DNA from: Ceratodon purpureus
Lineage: Eukaryota; Streptophyta; Bryopsida; Pseudoditrichales; Ditrichaceae
NCBI GenBank assembly: GCA_014871385.1
Contig: CM026425.1
Coordinates: 16,324,637 to 16,388,636, forward strand
Direction: 5' to 3'
DNA length: 64,000 nt
In this document: in pieces, positions 11,456 through 20,863 of the stretch
Layout: each line of letters starts with the position of its first letter
Numbering within the stretch: the first letter of the stretch is position 1
Made by a program: the position numbers and the translations under genes
The notes under the pieces: generated by a model
Seen by the model: only the letters and a program-made list of their open reading frames with translations
Database searches by the model: none
What the model was told of the DNA's origin: nothing

Positions 11456-13582
11456 TTCACCACGTAACATGTGTTCACCACTTAAGCATCGAGCAAATTC
11501 AGTCAGTTTCTATGAGAATGTTTACATCTAGGTGATTTCTTATTAGCAACTCACAGACGATTATGTATGCGAAGACATCATGAAAATCCCCAACATTGAA
11601 AGACAGGAGGTCATTTCAATTGAGGTGGTACTAAACGTAGCAATCAGTTTGTTAACTGGGTCATACGTTGTGAGAATGCTCGTGTTTTAGGAAGTCAAGG
11701 CCGTGGGGAAGACGAAACACGAAGAACAAGCTACAGTAGGTTACTAGCAGCTTTGCAGATTGGGCACTGTTTTCCTAATAATCAATTTAAGTGCAAAAGG
11801 TGGTTAGGCAGTTCTTACCAGTGCTTCTGAAGCTGAGAACTGAAACGTCCGTATCGATCTACGACTACAAAAAAGTGAAGCGAAAGCCAATATGCAACTC
11901 TGTTGGATTCCGCTTCACTTTAACGTTGCGGAAAAGTGAAGCTCGAGTCATGCGTGCGGAAGCTCGAGTCATGCTTGCGGAAGCTCGAGTCATGAAGCGG
12001 AAGCAGAAACCAAGTGAGGCTGGCAAGCACGACTCGAGCTTATCAAAGGTGCAAAACGGTCGTACTTGATGTCGTTATAAACGCATATACATCGAAGATA
12101 CTAATGCTTGTAAGGTTGAAACATCCAAAACCGTACGTTGCGATATCCATTCTTGCAACGACGTTAGCATCGAATCATCGGGGTGTCTCCATCCGGAGAT
12201 GTTTTCAATCAGAAAATCTTGTTTTCACTCTTTTTCTCCGGAGATTTTTTTTGGAGGGACTTCATATTGGCCCAGAACTTGAATGTGTTTCTGTAAGTGC
12301 CTCTAAAAGCACGTTTTTTGAACTTTCTACATGAATCTCAGAATTGATTTTTCAGCCCTGGATCCATCAAGCAATAACTTGGAAGCACACATGCACCAAT
12401 CTGTCACCGTCATCGATGGCTGAGCATGACCTCACACCGAAACCTTTTTGGCAATACTAGAACGTGCATGAGAAGTCGACCCTCGTGTGCACGAGCTGGA
12501 ACAAACTCAACGTCGTTAGTGGCAGTAGTCAAAGAGTCGCATTTCGAATCTCTCAGTGTGCATTAGATTGACTAAATGTTGAATTTACCATGATGATATG
12601 TTGAAACTCTAAGACCAATCATGCCAAAAGTTACGTGTCAGATTCGTAATATATGGGGAATGCTTATGAAGCACCCAATTGTTAATCTACATATGCTAAA
12701 AAAGTGTACATAAGAGTTAGATTTAGGGTATAAGACTGAAGGATTTTAAAGATTTAGCATTATGATAATTTTCTTGAGAGGGTAAGAATATCTAAGATCT
12801 AGTGCGAGGGTGCATTTGCAATATCCTTTGAGCATACCCGTCTAACATTAATATGTTGGATGAACAATTCCTTTAATTTAAAGACAAACTCAAACTTTTT
12901 GAAGCAGATGAGGCAGTCCATTGGTGGGGAAACGTCTTACAACCCTCATGAAGAGGGAGACCTTCTAAGTTACTAGATGACTTTCGTTCAGTTCAGCCTC
13001 ACTACATCTAAGGTAAAGTGAAGTGTTCCCAAATGGCGCAGACTCTTTAGAAGGAGGGAACCGGATGGAAGTATAAATATGGGTGTAATTTTTACTGATG
13101 AGTAAGGCAATGAAGAGCCAAGAACTTCAAGAATAATGATTTATTTTGGGCTTGTGAAGAATGATTTACAATTAAAAAAAGAAAAGGTGGTAGACTGGTA
13201 GCCACCCCAATGTGGAATCTAGTGAGTATACACATATTAGTGTGTTCAAAAACCACAAGATTAATGAGAAAAAAACTCAAGACTTTTTAGTGTAGAAAAT
13301 TGCCATATTTCCATTTACATGAAACCAGTTGGTAGAACGGTAGAACCTACCTTGATGTTAATCATAAGTACTCCCTAAATACTATTTATACTACCTATAT
13401 GCTAAAGGCCCATTCGCATTTGGCCTCACCAAAGAGCGTGCTTAAAAATTTAGCAACTCCATAATTTGGAGAGCAATGCCTTTTTTTTTGAAAAAGGTGT
13501 AATCAATGAGGTTCGTAAAGGCCTTATCAATAAAAAAAGAGATTATATAATGGCCCCCCAAATGAGACAATACATAACACCA
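11456..13582. other. Intergenic DNA
   Basis: No gene is supported. The only structure noted is a short 21-bp tandem repeat at 11938-12000. Short open frames in the area have no recognisable domain and no splice partners. Confidence 0.5.
11938..12000. repeat. 21-bp tandem repeat, 3 copies
   Basis: The unit GAAGCTCGAGTCATGCGTGCG occurs three times with one or a few changes. It is surrounded by looser GAAGC/GTGAAGC motifs in both directions. Confidence 0.8.
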
Positions 13583-14394
13583 GGGGGAAGCACAATAAAG
13601 TGGACCACAAAAGTGGACGACAAAAGTGGACGACAAAAGTGGACGACAAAAGTGGACGACAAAAGTGGACGACAAAAGTGGACGTCTCATTGTCAATTTC
13701 AGCCCTTTTGCAAAACTTGCACAAAAGTGATGGAAAGATGTAATTGAAGTTAGTTTTTTTTGCAAATATAGATTCTCGACTTATTTTTGTACAACTTGAA
13801 AAAGTTTCAAGCAAAGTGGACACTTTAAAGTTATCATATGAGGGCTTCAAACCTAAGCAAAGTAAATGCAGTCATTTGAAAAAGTGGCTATAAAAGAATA
13901 AAAAACTATCTAAAAATCACTTTTGATGAGGTGGTGCCCTCAATATTTGTAAGAAGTATTCTAAAATAGTCAATTCATATACTCATTAATTGATTTATTG
14001 TTTCAAAAGTACCGCAATGATGTTTTTTAAGAGGGTCACTTCAGCAGTACTTTTTGTGAGTTTTTTTTCACGAAACATTGTTTTTTAAATTGGAAAAAAC
14101 ATCCTCTAAAGACAATAAAGGGCACCAAATGAAGAAATTAAGACTTTGGAAAATTTCATTTTCATGATTTAGAACTAGTGGTCAAATTTAGTTTTAATAG
14201 AGGATATTCTTTTTATGAAGATGCGTGTAACAGTGTAAGATACCTTATGACACCCTAGAAAGTGACTAGAATGCTCAAAAACTTCACCAAAATGCTCAAA
14301 ATCAGCTTTGAGCCTTAGAAAAAAGCACACTTCATATTCACTTCTTAGTGATCACATTTTGCACTTTGTGGTCCACTTTATTGTGCTCTCCCCC
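13583..14394. mobile_element. Non-autonomous TIR transposon, copy 1 (812 bp)
   Basis: The ends are inverted repeats: left GGGGGAAGCACAATAAAGTG, right (reverse complement) GGGGGAGAGCACAATAAAGT, both continuing GGACCACAAA. A 4-bp target duplication ACCA flanks it (13579-13582 and 14395-14398). It shares its right half almost completely with the copy at 15175-15904. No transposase frame is present. A 4-bp duplication excludes Tc1/mariner (TA), hAT (8), Harbinger (3) and Mutator (9); Sola-, Ginger- or Chapaev-like superfamilies remain possible. Superfamily not assigned. Confidence 0.8.
13605..13684. repeat. 13-bp minisatellite inside TIR element copy 1
   Basis: The unit AAAAGTGGACGAC is repeated six times with exact 13-bp spacing. 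It looks like an expansion of the subterminal sequence AAAGTGGACCAC of the element; copy 2 at 15175 has only the single unexpanded motif. Confidence 0.9.
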
Positions 14395-15174
14395 ACCACT
14401 CGTATGAGAGGAAAACTTAAGAATATTCTTTCCTATATTTGTACTCCCTTAAGTATTGTCTACTATTGCTCAAAACTCTTTTGTCTTCCTAAATACAAAC
14501 TAAAACCCCGGTCTTTAAAGTGTGCCATGTAGTCATCCATGGAGGATTGGTAATTACTAAAGCATATAGGTGGGAACACATACTTTTTAATGGGGATAAC
14601 ACCCCTTCCTAAGACCTCCCTTAAGGCCAGGTGGGAAGAGACTTTAATCTTGAGAAAACTAGTTTACTACTAATTAAACTAATTAATGCTAATCCTTAAG
14701 AAGATTTTGATATACGTTACTGCTCAAAGAGTGGAGCATGCCATGGCCTGATATGACCATATTCTTTATTTTGAGACAGTTTTAGAACCTTGAAACTTTT
14801 GGCTGACAATTTTAGCAATTTTTTGAGACAATTTGAACTTTTTTGACTTTCTAATTATAGATTATCCTTGAATTGAGGATAATCTTCCTATATATACTCA
14901 AAAAAATTTAGATACATATGGAATCAATCAAAAAATCAATGAAAAATCTATAGTCAAGGATTAAATTGAGACTACAAAAAGTCAAAATTTAACAAACATG
15001 TGTTTGATGTACACTCCTTATCAAACCAACATCAGCTAGATGTGATGAGCATGTAAACGTCCACTAAATAATTTTGGTCTAGGCGATGTGCTCACTAAGG
15101 TAGCCTGCCCTAATACCAACCACCACTCCAAAACCATTAAATTGACTTGTCCTATAATCAACCAAAGTATAAAT
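14395..15174. other. DNA between the two TIR elements
   Basis: About 780 bp of AT-rich sequence. No gene or further repeat is supported. Confidence 0.5.
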
Positions 15175-15904
15175 GGGGGAAGCACAGTAAAGTGGACCAA
15201 AAAAGTGCTTATCTTTTCCCCAATTTCAGCCCCCTTCCGTAAACACTAAAGAAAGTGGAATCTGCGTTATGTCGATGCAAAATTAAGTTTAGGATACGGA
15301 AAGTAGACTTGATCTTCTTCAACTTCCCAAAGTTGCGGGAAAAGACATTGAGCTTACAATGGAAAACAGAGATGTCGAAGTCGGGCAAAGTGAATGCAGT
15401 CATTTGGAAAAGTGAATATAACCATTTAGGGTTTTGTTCGAAATCACTTTTAAATTTGCGGTGCCCTCTGTATGTTTAAGAGGTATTCTAAAATAGTCAA
15501 TTCATATACTCATTAATGGTTCCAAAAGTACCGCAATGATGTTTTTTAAGAGGGTCACTTCGGCAGTTCTTTTTGTGCGTTTTTTTTCACCGAATATTGT
15601 TTTTTAAATTGGAAAAAACATCCTCTAAACACAATAGAGGGCACCAAATGAAGAAATTAAGACTTTGGAAAAGTTCATTTTCATGATTTAGAACTAGTGG
15701 TCAAATTTAGTTTTAATAGAGGATATTCTTTTTATGAAGATGCGTGTAAGATACCTTATGACACCCTAGAAAGTGACTAGAATGCTCAAAACTACACCAA
15801 AATGCTCAAAATCAGCTTTGAGCCTTAGAAAACAGCACACTTCATATTCACTTCTTAGTGATCACATTTTGCACTTTGTGGTCTACTTTATTGTGCTCTC
15901 CCGC
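15175..15904. mobile_element. Non-autonomous TIR transposon, copy 2 (730 bp)
   Basis: Same terminal inverted repeat as copy 1: left GGGGGAAGCACAGTAAAGTG, right (reverse complement) GCGGGAGAGCACAATAAAGT. Target duplication AAAT at 15171-15174 and 15905-15908. Different target duplications in the two copies (ACCA and AAAT) show two separate insertions. Its left third is diverged from copy 1; the rest, from about 15480, is nearly the same. Confidence 0.82.
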
Positions 15905-15908
15905 AAAT

Positions 15909-18023
15909 TGAATTTTGTGAATTGTTTGACTTGCGCAAATTTATGGTCATTGCATGGTTAGTCTTGGGTTGATTTGGAGTGGAATATGGGGTGGAAGCAC
16001 GTGAGCCACTAGTTGTCATTTTCAGCATGATTGATTACAGCCAAGAGTAGTTTTTAGTTCATGCATCTTGTAGTGGTTGGTTTTGGGTTTGATCATCAAT
16101 AGAAAATAGGACCACTACAGTTTGATCATAGGAGAATAGTACATCAAGTATGGATGACAAGTTACTTTGCACTTTGGGATTTTGTATAAAATTGAGAAAT
16201 GCAAATTATATGTTGCAATTTTTTGCAATCCCCATGAAATCCTATTTCGAATGCGGTTATAATTTTTTTGGGATTTACTACTACTAAATGTAGGTCAGAT
16301 TGCTTAAGTGGTTGGTTACAGGACATGATACCTTAGTAGCAAACCCGTCGTTTCTCATCCCAAAGAACGCGGTACACTCAACAATCAACCAAATAGAGGA
16401 AAGGGGCCTGCGAAAATTGTCGGTTGTGACGGATTTGACTGCTTTATCTCGGAGTGGCGCGGTTTCACTGCTTTTTCGAATGAAAATCGACGCATTTGCA
16501 ATGGCTCCATCTTCAGCTTGCGGAACCACTAGTAGAGAACCTGACGTTTTCCATTTATTATTTTCAGGATTATGAACACTGTTGAGTAGAGTTGGTCACA
16601 TAGGACAAGAAAAAGAGCGTTTTTTCGCGTTCTCGCAAGTGAGAAGCGACACTTTTGAAATGGAAAACGTCATGTTCTCTACTAGTGAACCGAGAAACAT
16701 GAACAAAATTTCAAAAGCAGTTTCTCATTCTCGTCAAATTTATATCGTCTTATTTCGATGTGCAGCATAAAAAAAAAGTGAAGGTGTCAAGGACAACCCT
16801 GTCACACAATAAAACTGTGAGGAAAATGACGAGACCAGCTTGTTCTCTCATGTACAGAATTATGGTCATAGTTGCACATGGTCCCCTGAAGTGTCTGTTT
16901 TTGAATCTGCCCATACTGTATGCTCAGACCTACAAAGGGGCCAGTATGTGCCTGAACGCCTCAGCAACTTGTGCCTACAGACTAAGTTACAGTGGATGGT
17001 TCAGTTTTGGGCAAGGCTCATTCAAGTGAGTGATCAGTGTCCCAAGAAAAACACTTTACTGGGTCCTGGAAAATTTGAGAGGATGGATTTTGCTAAAGCC
17101 CAGTGTGCCCGGGGGCCTGTGTAGTTCAGAGTGTGAGCAAGCCTTTGCATGTCACTGCTGTGCAACATTTGGTATTCAGATACACCTGCCCAAGTCCTCC
17201 CCATAGCCCCTCCAAGGGGATGAGCTTCGGAAGAGCTGGAGCTGAGAATGGGCGGTAAGGGGAGCGACGCGGCAAGGAACAGACCCCAATAACAAGGCCA
17301 ACTTTGAGAGCCTGCTCCTCCCTCACTTCATCTTCCTGCTTCCACGACAGATACCCACTCCACTGACGACTTGCAGTCTCCAGGTTGGCTTGGCATGCAT
17401 GTGTCTCTCTCTCTCTCTCTCATCAAAGAGTTGGTTTACAGGTATGATAGAGATTGTGTTGGTTGGTTTTGTTTGTTTGTTTGTGTTTTTTTCCTTTTCT
17501 GATTTGTTTTTGGAGTGCAAGTTTTGTTCAGGACCCAGCTCTCTAACCCTCATCCATTCTACCGATACGCCTGCACGTGCTGTATTAAAAACGTACAAGT
17601 TTCATAGAATTCAAGTCGCTGATCAAAACCAGCGTAGGATCGTTTTCTGGGCGTGAGTGGTGTCTCCAAGGTACGTGTTTATCTGCACGCAGGCTCTGAA
17701 TTTCAGACCTGGAAGAAAGTCTTACTGTTGTCTAGTCGGCTGTGAGGTGATTGACGTTCGGCAGAAGCTTACATTCATTTTGGTTAAATGTGAGGCACTC
17801 ATCATCGTGTATCTAGCTGAACATTTTTGGGGAACATTCCTAGTGCAACCCCCTTGTTGATAGTACATGTTGGGAAATCGTGATCGGTCTCTCTAGATCA
17901 GTCTATCAAACTGCATTGGTTTTAGGGTTTTGTTGATGAATTCTGGATCCCTAGAAGTGATTGCGAATGGTGAATGATGAACGGTCTATGGTTTATGTTT
18001 CAACAGGGGTTTGATGTGGGGTA
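15909..18023. other. Intergenic region and kinase 5' flank
   Basis: No gene is supported. The region holds an inverted repeat (about 16445-16735), a CT microsatellite (17405-17421), and, in its last part, what is probably the kinase 5' UTR. A possible 3' splice site TTTATGTTTCAACAG ends at 18006, 17 bp before the kinase ATG, which suggests an intron in the 5' UTR. Confidence 0.45.
16445..16735. repeat. Imperfect inverted repeat (hairpin or MITE-like)
   Basis: Left arm near 16529-16558 contains CACTAGTAGAGAACCTGACG followed by TTTTCCATTT. The right arm near 16656-16686 is its reverse complement with one or two changes (AAATGGAAAACGTCATGTTC then TCTACTAGTG). Weaker pairing extends outward for about 50 bp on each side. 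No target duplication was recognised. Confidence 0.6.
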
Positions 18024-20072
18024 TTGCTTATGTTGTCGCAGAGTGTGCTCGCGATATCGTTTTTGCTTTGGGGTTTGTTGAGTCGATCTCTCGTGGTACC
18101 TGCAACGATGTCTGCAACTGAAGAGTCAAGTCTTTGGACGGAGGTTCGTCCATCCAACCGCCACGAAAGTGTAAGCGAAGTGCGAGAGAGAGTAATTCAA
18201 GAGGGTCTGAAAATCTTTGACCGCGCAGAATTTATCATTGGTCGCAAAATTGGAGAAGGGGGTCAGGGAGCCATCTTCGAAGTAAGTTTTCAATCGAATT
18301 TCTACTCGAATCCTCGCTTACTGGTTGTGAAGAAATTCAGGCCATTGAAAGGCATTTCACAAGGCCATTTTCCTCCACAAATCTTGACACACACTTGGCA
18401 CCATATCTGCAGACCTTGCGGTGTTTTCTTCGACATCGATGATTCTTTGTGCATCGTCATGCAACGGTTTTCCACTGATCTCCGCACTCTCATCGACTCT
18501 CGTCACGATGGAGAGTGTGCACCATTTCCAGAAGACATTGCTTTGATTATCATCACAAGACTTGCCCTGGGCTTGAAAGTTCTACACGAGCATGGGATCT
18601 ACCACCGAGACATCAAAGCGGCCAACATTCTCGTGCAAAAGATTCCAGAAGTTTTGATCGCCGACTTCGAAAACTCAGACAATGTGGTGGGAACAGGGTT
18701 CTGGAGAGCCCCCGAAATCTTGCAAACCCTAGACCAGTTTCCTAAGGACAGGGCTCCGCTATCGGACAAGCAATTGCAAGCAGCCGACGTCTACAGCTTC
18801 GGCATGACTTGCTACGAGATTCTAACTGGAAAGTCTCCATTTGATGGCCACCGATGGTCCGATTACAACTTGGTTTTGTCTGGCGGAAGACCTGAGCTCC
18901 CGGATCATGTTCCTGAGCCGCTGAAGAACCTCATTCGCACTTGTTGGCACCAGAATCCAGATTCTCGACCCAGCTTTATTGTCATCGTGATTCACCTGAA
19001 ACAGTTCGACTCCGTCGCTTTCGAAATCGAAGCATGGCAAGATGCGATGAAATCTCAAGGAGAGGCAGATGCGAAGTGGCAGGATGCATCACCGGAAGAA
19101 TGCCTAGTGGAATTGAAGCAAGCTCTGATAACTCCAGAGGAGCTTCGTACTGGAGGACTTAATATTCTCCCAGCCACGGCAAAGCTTCAACGCATGATCG
19201 CCGAGTTCATCTCCTATTGCGAAGAATTTGTGTCCAAGTTTGGTTGGGATTCGTATGATCGGCACCCTTCGTTGCCATTCGTTGAATCTGTAGAACGACG
19301 GAGGCTGGTCATGTTGATGCAACACCAATTGCAACGGACAAATGGTGGCATCCTTGCATTTGCAGACGAACTCCGAAACCATCTTGATAGAGTCGTTGAA
19401 TCTGGTAGAATAGTTAAACCTAGTGATCCAGATTTTCAAACCTCACTATTCTCGCAACTTTGGCGGCTTATGTTCTTTTTCAGACTACTGACGACGAGGA
19501 GTAAATTACATGATGCAGCGGAGTCAAAATTGTCAATATCCGAGTTCACACACGTCGACAAGTTTGCAACTGTGAAAGCATTTATCAACAACCTCTTGGA
19601 TGCAGGAGTGAGCAGAACGACAACTGCTTCAGCTGTTGCAGGTATTTATGATCAGTTGAACGAGCTAAAGTGTGCAAGTTATGGAGAAGAGATCAAGTTT
19701 CTTGTGAAATGGTACTCCATGACTATACTTCATCCGTACTATGATATTGTTGCAGAGTTTCTGGACGCAGTACTCTGTTCTCGAGTGTTCTACGAAACTA
19801 TTTTGTTGTATCTGGGATACAAAATGTCAGCAGTCTTAGGCCTCAGCGATTTACTATTTGGGTATACAAGATACTCAGTATCTGGTTTTCATGAGGTATT
19901 GCTGAAATATTTAGAACTAAGAGTAGATTATGCGTCGTCTCCATTTTTCAGATGCTACATTTTCTGGAAATTCTTCGGGTGGAAAGGCTTATTATGTGTC
20001 CTAATTTGTATCATATTTCTGGTTAGGGCCAACAAGGGTGCCTCAAGAGCCGATCGGAACCGTAATCAGTAG
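18024..20072 (+). CDS. Protein kinase with DFE motif and C-terminal membrane segment
   Basis: A single 682-aa open frame. Residues ~70-330 are a eukaryotic Ser/Thr-type protein kinase: glycine loop IGEGGQGAIFEV (76-87), ATP lysine Lys103 in VVKKF, catalytic loop YHRDIKAANILV with Asp196, APE as WRAPEIL (229-231), and the domain-end arginine motif NPDSRPSF. The metal-binding DFG is DFE (214-216), a Gly-to-Glu change whose effect on activity is unknown. The C-terminal ~350 residues are helical with no domain I know, ending in a hydrophobic segment (GLLCVLICIIFLV) and a basic tail, so a tail-anchored or membrane-bound kinase is possible. The first 28 residues are hydrophobic and could be a signal sequence; Met29 is an alternative start. 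A Copia element sits 70 bp after the stop, inside the likely 3' UTR. Confidence 0.85.
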   Translation: MLMLSQSVLAISFLLWGLLSRSLVVPATMSATEESSLWTEVRPSNRHESVSEVRERVIQEGLKIFDRAEFIIGRKIGEGGQGAIFEVSFQSNFYSNPRLLVVKKFRPLKGISQGHFPPQILTHTWHHICRPCGVFFDIDDSLCIVMQRFSTDLRTLIDSRHDGECAPFPEDIALIIITRLALGLKVLHEHGIYHRDIKAANILVQKIPEVLIADFENSDNVVGTGFWRAPEILQTLDQFPKDRAPLSDKQLQAADVYSFGMTCYEILTGKSPFDGHRWSDYNLVLSGGRPELPDHVPEPLKNLIRTCWHQNPDSRPSFIVIVIHLKQFDSVAFEIEAWQDAMKSQGEADAKWQDASPEECLVELKQALITPEELRTGGLNILPATAKLQRMIAEFISYCEEFVSKFGWDSYDRHPSLPFVESVERRRLVMLMQHQLQRTNGGILAFADELRNHLDRVVESGRIVKPSDPDFQTSLFSQLWRLMFFFRLLTTRSKLHDAAESKLSISEFTHVDKFATVKAFINNLLDAGVSRTTTASAVAGIYDQLNELKCASYGEEIKFLVKWYSMTILHPYYDIVAEFLDAVLCSRVFYETILLYLGYKMSAVLGLSDLLFGYTRYSVSGFHEVLLKYLELRVDYASSPFFRCYIFWKFFGWKGLLCVLICIIFLVRANKGASRADRNRNQ

Positions 20073-20142
20073 CTCAGTGGCCCAATTTTTTCACATTAAT
20101 TTTGTAAATTAGGCACTCCAAATACCTTAATGAGAAGGTGAA

Positions 20143-20314
20143 TATTGCAAAGCAGGAAGTCTGTATTGATAACGAAGAGAGTTTACAGCCAGCAGTCTTA
20201 TACTGCGGAGTACCGGATGGACAGGTGGCAGCGGAGTGCCGAATGTACAGGTGTCCATGGTGAAAGTTCATCTAAGGATGAAACCCTAATCTAGGAAGGA
20301 TGAAAGTGCTGATA
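20143..20314 (-). repeat. Copia 3' LTR (172 bp)
   Basis: Minus-strand sequence starts TATCAGCACTTTCATCC and ends GCTTTGCAATA. It is identical to the copy at 25541-25712. Confidence 0.95.
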
Positions 20315-20326
20315 CCCCCCCTTAAG
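20315..20326 (-). other. Copia polypurine tract
   Basis: Minus strand CTTAAGGGGGGG lies directly before the 3' LTR start TATCAGC, the expected place for the plus-strand primer. It fixes the LTR boundary. Confidence 0.75.
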
Positions 20327-20417
20327 CTAAACGCGGCAGTGTTTAGGTTAAACACTTTGCTCTTTGCAATTTGCGTCGTCGGTGACGATGGTTGATTTTT
20401 GGAACTGAATCCACGAG

Positions 20418-20825
20418 ATGGATGTGCGGCGTGGTGATCGGAGAGGTTTTAGAGAGATTCTTCTTTTGTTGGCGTGGGCGGTGGCTGCGCTCTTGCTGCA
20501 CATTTGCGAGTACGTCTTCGAATGTATTGACCGCCGGTTGGGAGAGCGCCGGGTCGCACATGAGGGTTTCGTAGCTGATGGAGGTTCGAGAGCGGAACAG
20601 CAGGAGCCCAACAGGAAGACGGTGAGAGAGGAGGAGTATGCGCAACGATTGTTGCAGGTGCCGCTGAGACAAGAGGAGGGTAAATTTTACGCTATCAGGA
20701 AGGGGAGAACTACAGGGATTGTGCGCAGTTGGGAGGAGTGTAAGAAGATTGTTCACAGACATAGAGGAGCTGAGTTTAAGTCGTTTGGGACGTTAGCGGA
20801 GGCAGAAGTATATCTGCGAGCATAG
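20418..20825 (+). CDS. Opposite-strand accessory ORF in the Copia element: RNase H1-type hybrid-binding (viroplasmin) domain
   Basis: A 135-aa frame on the strand opposite to gag-pol, inside the LTRs. Residues ~88-133 (FYAIRKGRTTGIVRSWEECK, then HRGAEFKSFGTLAEAEVYL) match the RNA:DNA-hybrid-binding fold found at the N-terminus of RNase H1 and in caulimovirus viroplasmin: conserved YAxxxGRxxGI.xxWxEC and FKxFxxxxEA. Residues ~14-32 are a hydrophobic helix (ILLLLAWAVAALLLHICEY), suggesting membrane association. No RNase H catalytic domain follows. It may have been picked up from a host RNase H1-like gene, or be a lineage-specific part of this Copia family. Expression would need its own promoter on the plus strand. 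Confidence 0.7.
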   Translation: MDVRRGDRRGFREILLLLAWAVAALLLHICEYVFECIDRRLGERRVAHEGFVADGGSRAEQQEPNRKTVREEEYAQRLLQVPLRQEEGKFYAIRKGRTTGIVRSWEECKKIVHRHRGAEFKSFGTLAEAEVYLRA

Positions 20826-20863
20826 CTAAGTCGTGCGAGCAGATTAGGTTAAGCGACCTGGGA

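Noticed and set aside
11791-12069. 92-aa open frame with repeated SEARVM-like units
   Set aside because: The repetition comes from a 21-bp DNA tandem repeat; no domain, no partner exons.
16760-17124. Overlapping open frames of about 90 aa
   Set aside because: Two frames are open over the same DNA and neither looks like a known protein; likely kinase 5' flank.
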